DNA of 6,893 nucleotides from positions 1-6,893 of the forward strand of contig HF993975.1 of assembly GCA_000436915.1 (NCBI GenBank), written 5' to 3'. Position 1 is the stretch's first letter. The number at the start of each line of letters is the position of its first letter. Of the stretch, positions 6,196-6,893 are shown piece after piece. The stretch is from Prevotella sp. CAG:1092 (GTDB lineage Bacteria > Bacteroidota > Bacteroidia > Bacteroidales > Bacteroidaceae). The notes under the pieces were generated by a model, which saw only the letters and a list, made by a program, of their open reading frames with translations, made no database searches and had not been told where the DNA came from. The position numbers were made by a program, and so were the translations under genes.

Positions 6196-6204
6196 ATATA
6201 CATT

Positions 6205-6608
6205 ATGAACAAAATAGCATTTTTATTATATCACTACTACTATGCTGTTGTTCCAATGTTTAAAACGAGCCTGTTATGGTAATTCAAACAGACTCGTTTT
6301 CTGACGCCTTTGTAATACAGGTCAACAAAGTTGGTACATATTATGGTCTATATCGCAAATGAATCTGATCGTTATCAATACGCCCAGTTTGTTAAATCAA
6401 AAAGCAACAATTGGAGACTCTATATGGAAAGTCAAGCTTTCTGATATAGATAAATGTATTGCTATCTACAAAAAAGCGACAAAAGATAAGAATATAACAA
6501 TCAAAATAGAAGCAGACAATAAAGCAGAATATTGTAGTATATAAGAATCTAATGAAATGCTTGCAAGATGCAGGTTACACTCAATATAATCTAACAACAA
6601 AACCTTAA
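6205..6608 (+). pseudogene. Broken gene: lipoprotein signal plus ExbD/TolR-like C-terminal domain
   Basis: Coding traces run through three frames. ATG 6205 gives MNKIAFLLY. A one-base shift near 6229 continues as SLLLCCCSNV, a lipobox-like end, then hits TAA 6261-6263. The same frame goes on with NEPVMVIQTDSFSDAF and VIQVNKVGTYYGLYRK to TGA 6360-6362. The next frame carries INTPSLLNQKATIGDSIWKV to NITIKIEADNKAEYCSI and stops at TAA 6542-6544. A further shift gives KNLMKCLQDAGYTQYNLTTKP, ending at TAA 6606-6608. The last two parts joined match the ExbD/TolR C-terminal pattern: a beta strand, IxAD, Y, a helix with LxxAGY, and a strand ending in T-x-P. ExbD works with ExbB and TonB in energising outer-membrane uptake. 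Here the usual N-terminal transmembrane helix seems replaced by a lipoprotein signal. At least three frame changes and one stop make a working product unlikely unless the sequence has errors. It lies 9 bases after the lipoprotein gene. Confidence 0.6.
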
Positions 6609-6612
6609 GGAT

Positions 6613-6893
6613 ATGACAATTCAAAAACACCCATATGGCTACTGGACTGATGATAGAATCATTGAAGAGTCGAAGAAATACAAAACCCCAATAGAGTTTA
6701 AGATAAATGCACCTACTGCATACAAAAAGGCTAATGAAAAGAAGCTGATAAAAGAGATGAGATGGTTGAAAACAGACCGTCACAAAAAGCGTGGACCACG
6801 TGCAAATCACAAATACACAAAAGATGTGGTTGTTTCATTTATACAAGAACATAAATGTATAACATATGCTGATTTTAGGCGCATAAATGAATA
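6613..6893 (+). CDS. Lysine-rich protein with nuclease-associated helical repeats, N-terminal part
   Basis: The frame opens at ATG 6613, after an in-frame stop at 6592-6594, and is still open at the window end, giving 93 residues. It is rich in Lys and Arg. Residues 11-52 (W-T-D-D, I-I-E-E-S-K-K-Y, then E-F-K, A-P-T-A-Y-K-K-A and closing W-L) resemble a repeat found in phage and mobile-element proteins, often beside GIY-YIG, HNH or Vsr-like nuclease domains, where it is taken to bind DNA. A second unit seems to begin at residue 68 with YTKDVVVSFIQEHKCITYADF. No catalytic motif falls inside the window. AAGGA lies only one base before the ATG, too close to act as a normal ribosome binding site. 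The gene begins 4 bases after the broken ExbD-like gene. The gene call is reasonable; the DNA-binding role is inference. Confidence 0.6.
   Translation, partial: MTIQKHPYGYWTDDRIIEESKKYKTPIEFKINAPTAYKKANEKKLIKEMRWLKTDRHKKRGPRANHKYTKDVVVSFIQEHKCITYADFRRINE

Noticed and set aside
6466..6810. Hydrophobic 114-codon open frame on the minus strand
   Set aside because: Its Phe/Leu/Ser content is simply the reverse of Lys-rich + strand coding sequence, and it would span two adjacent + strand genes.

Overview
The window looks like a chromosomal segment from a Bacteroidales bacterium, probably Prevotella-like. The grounds are two promoter-like boxes of the Bacteroidetes form TAnnTTTG, start codons without a convincing Shine-Dalgarno sequence, a Bacteroidetes-style lipoprotein, and rhamnose enzymes close to the Bacteroides/Prevotella type. 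The genus is inference. All genes lie on the + strand.

Region 1 (1-2080) is the end of an L-rhamnose catabolic operon: the C-terminal half of rhamnulokinase (rhaB, cut by the window start), then complete L-rhamnose isomerase (rhaA) 7 bases later, then an intrinsic terminator. RhaA converts L-rhamnose to L-rhamnulose and RhaB phosphorylates it. Both genes are GC-rich with many C/G-ending codons. Region 2 (2081-3547) is a separate unit: a gene-free stretch with tandem hairpins, a promoter-like box, and a 12-TM major facilitator transporter of unknown substrate.

Region 3 (3548-4137) has no convincing protein gene. It holds a 28-base direct repeat present twice, an inverted repeat, a good Bacteroidetes -7 box, and then about 250 bases packed with nested hairpins ending in a terminator-like stem and T-run. 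I read this as a probable structured RNA, either a small RNA or a long regulatory leader for the genes downstream.

Region 4 (4138-6893) is clearly more AT-rich and has the look of an accessory or acquired operon with gaps of only 4-21 bases: a small VanZ-like membrane protein, a membrane protein with glycine zipper and C-terminal SHOCT domain, a small lipoprotein, a broken gene that combines a lipoprotein-type signal with an ExbD/TolR-like C-terminal domain, and the start of a lysine-rich protein with repeats like those seen in nucleases of phages and mobile elements. The first four are all envelope-directed. No function can be assigned to the set from sequence alone. The strongest leads are the structured RNA and the decayed ExbD-like lipoprotein gene.
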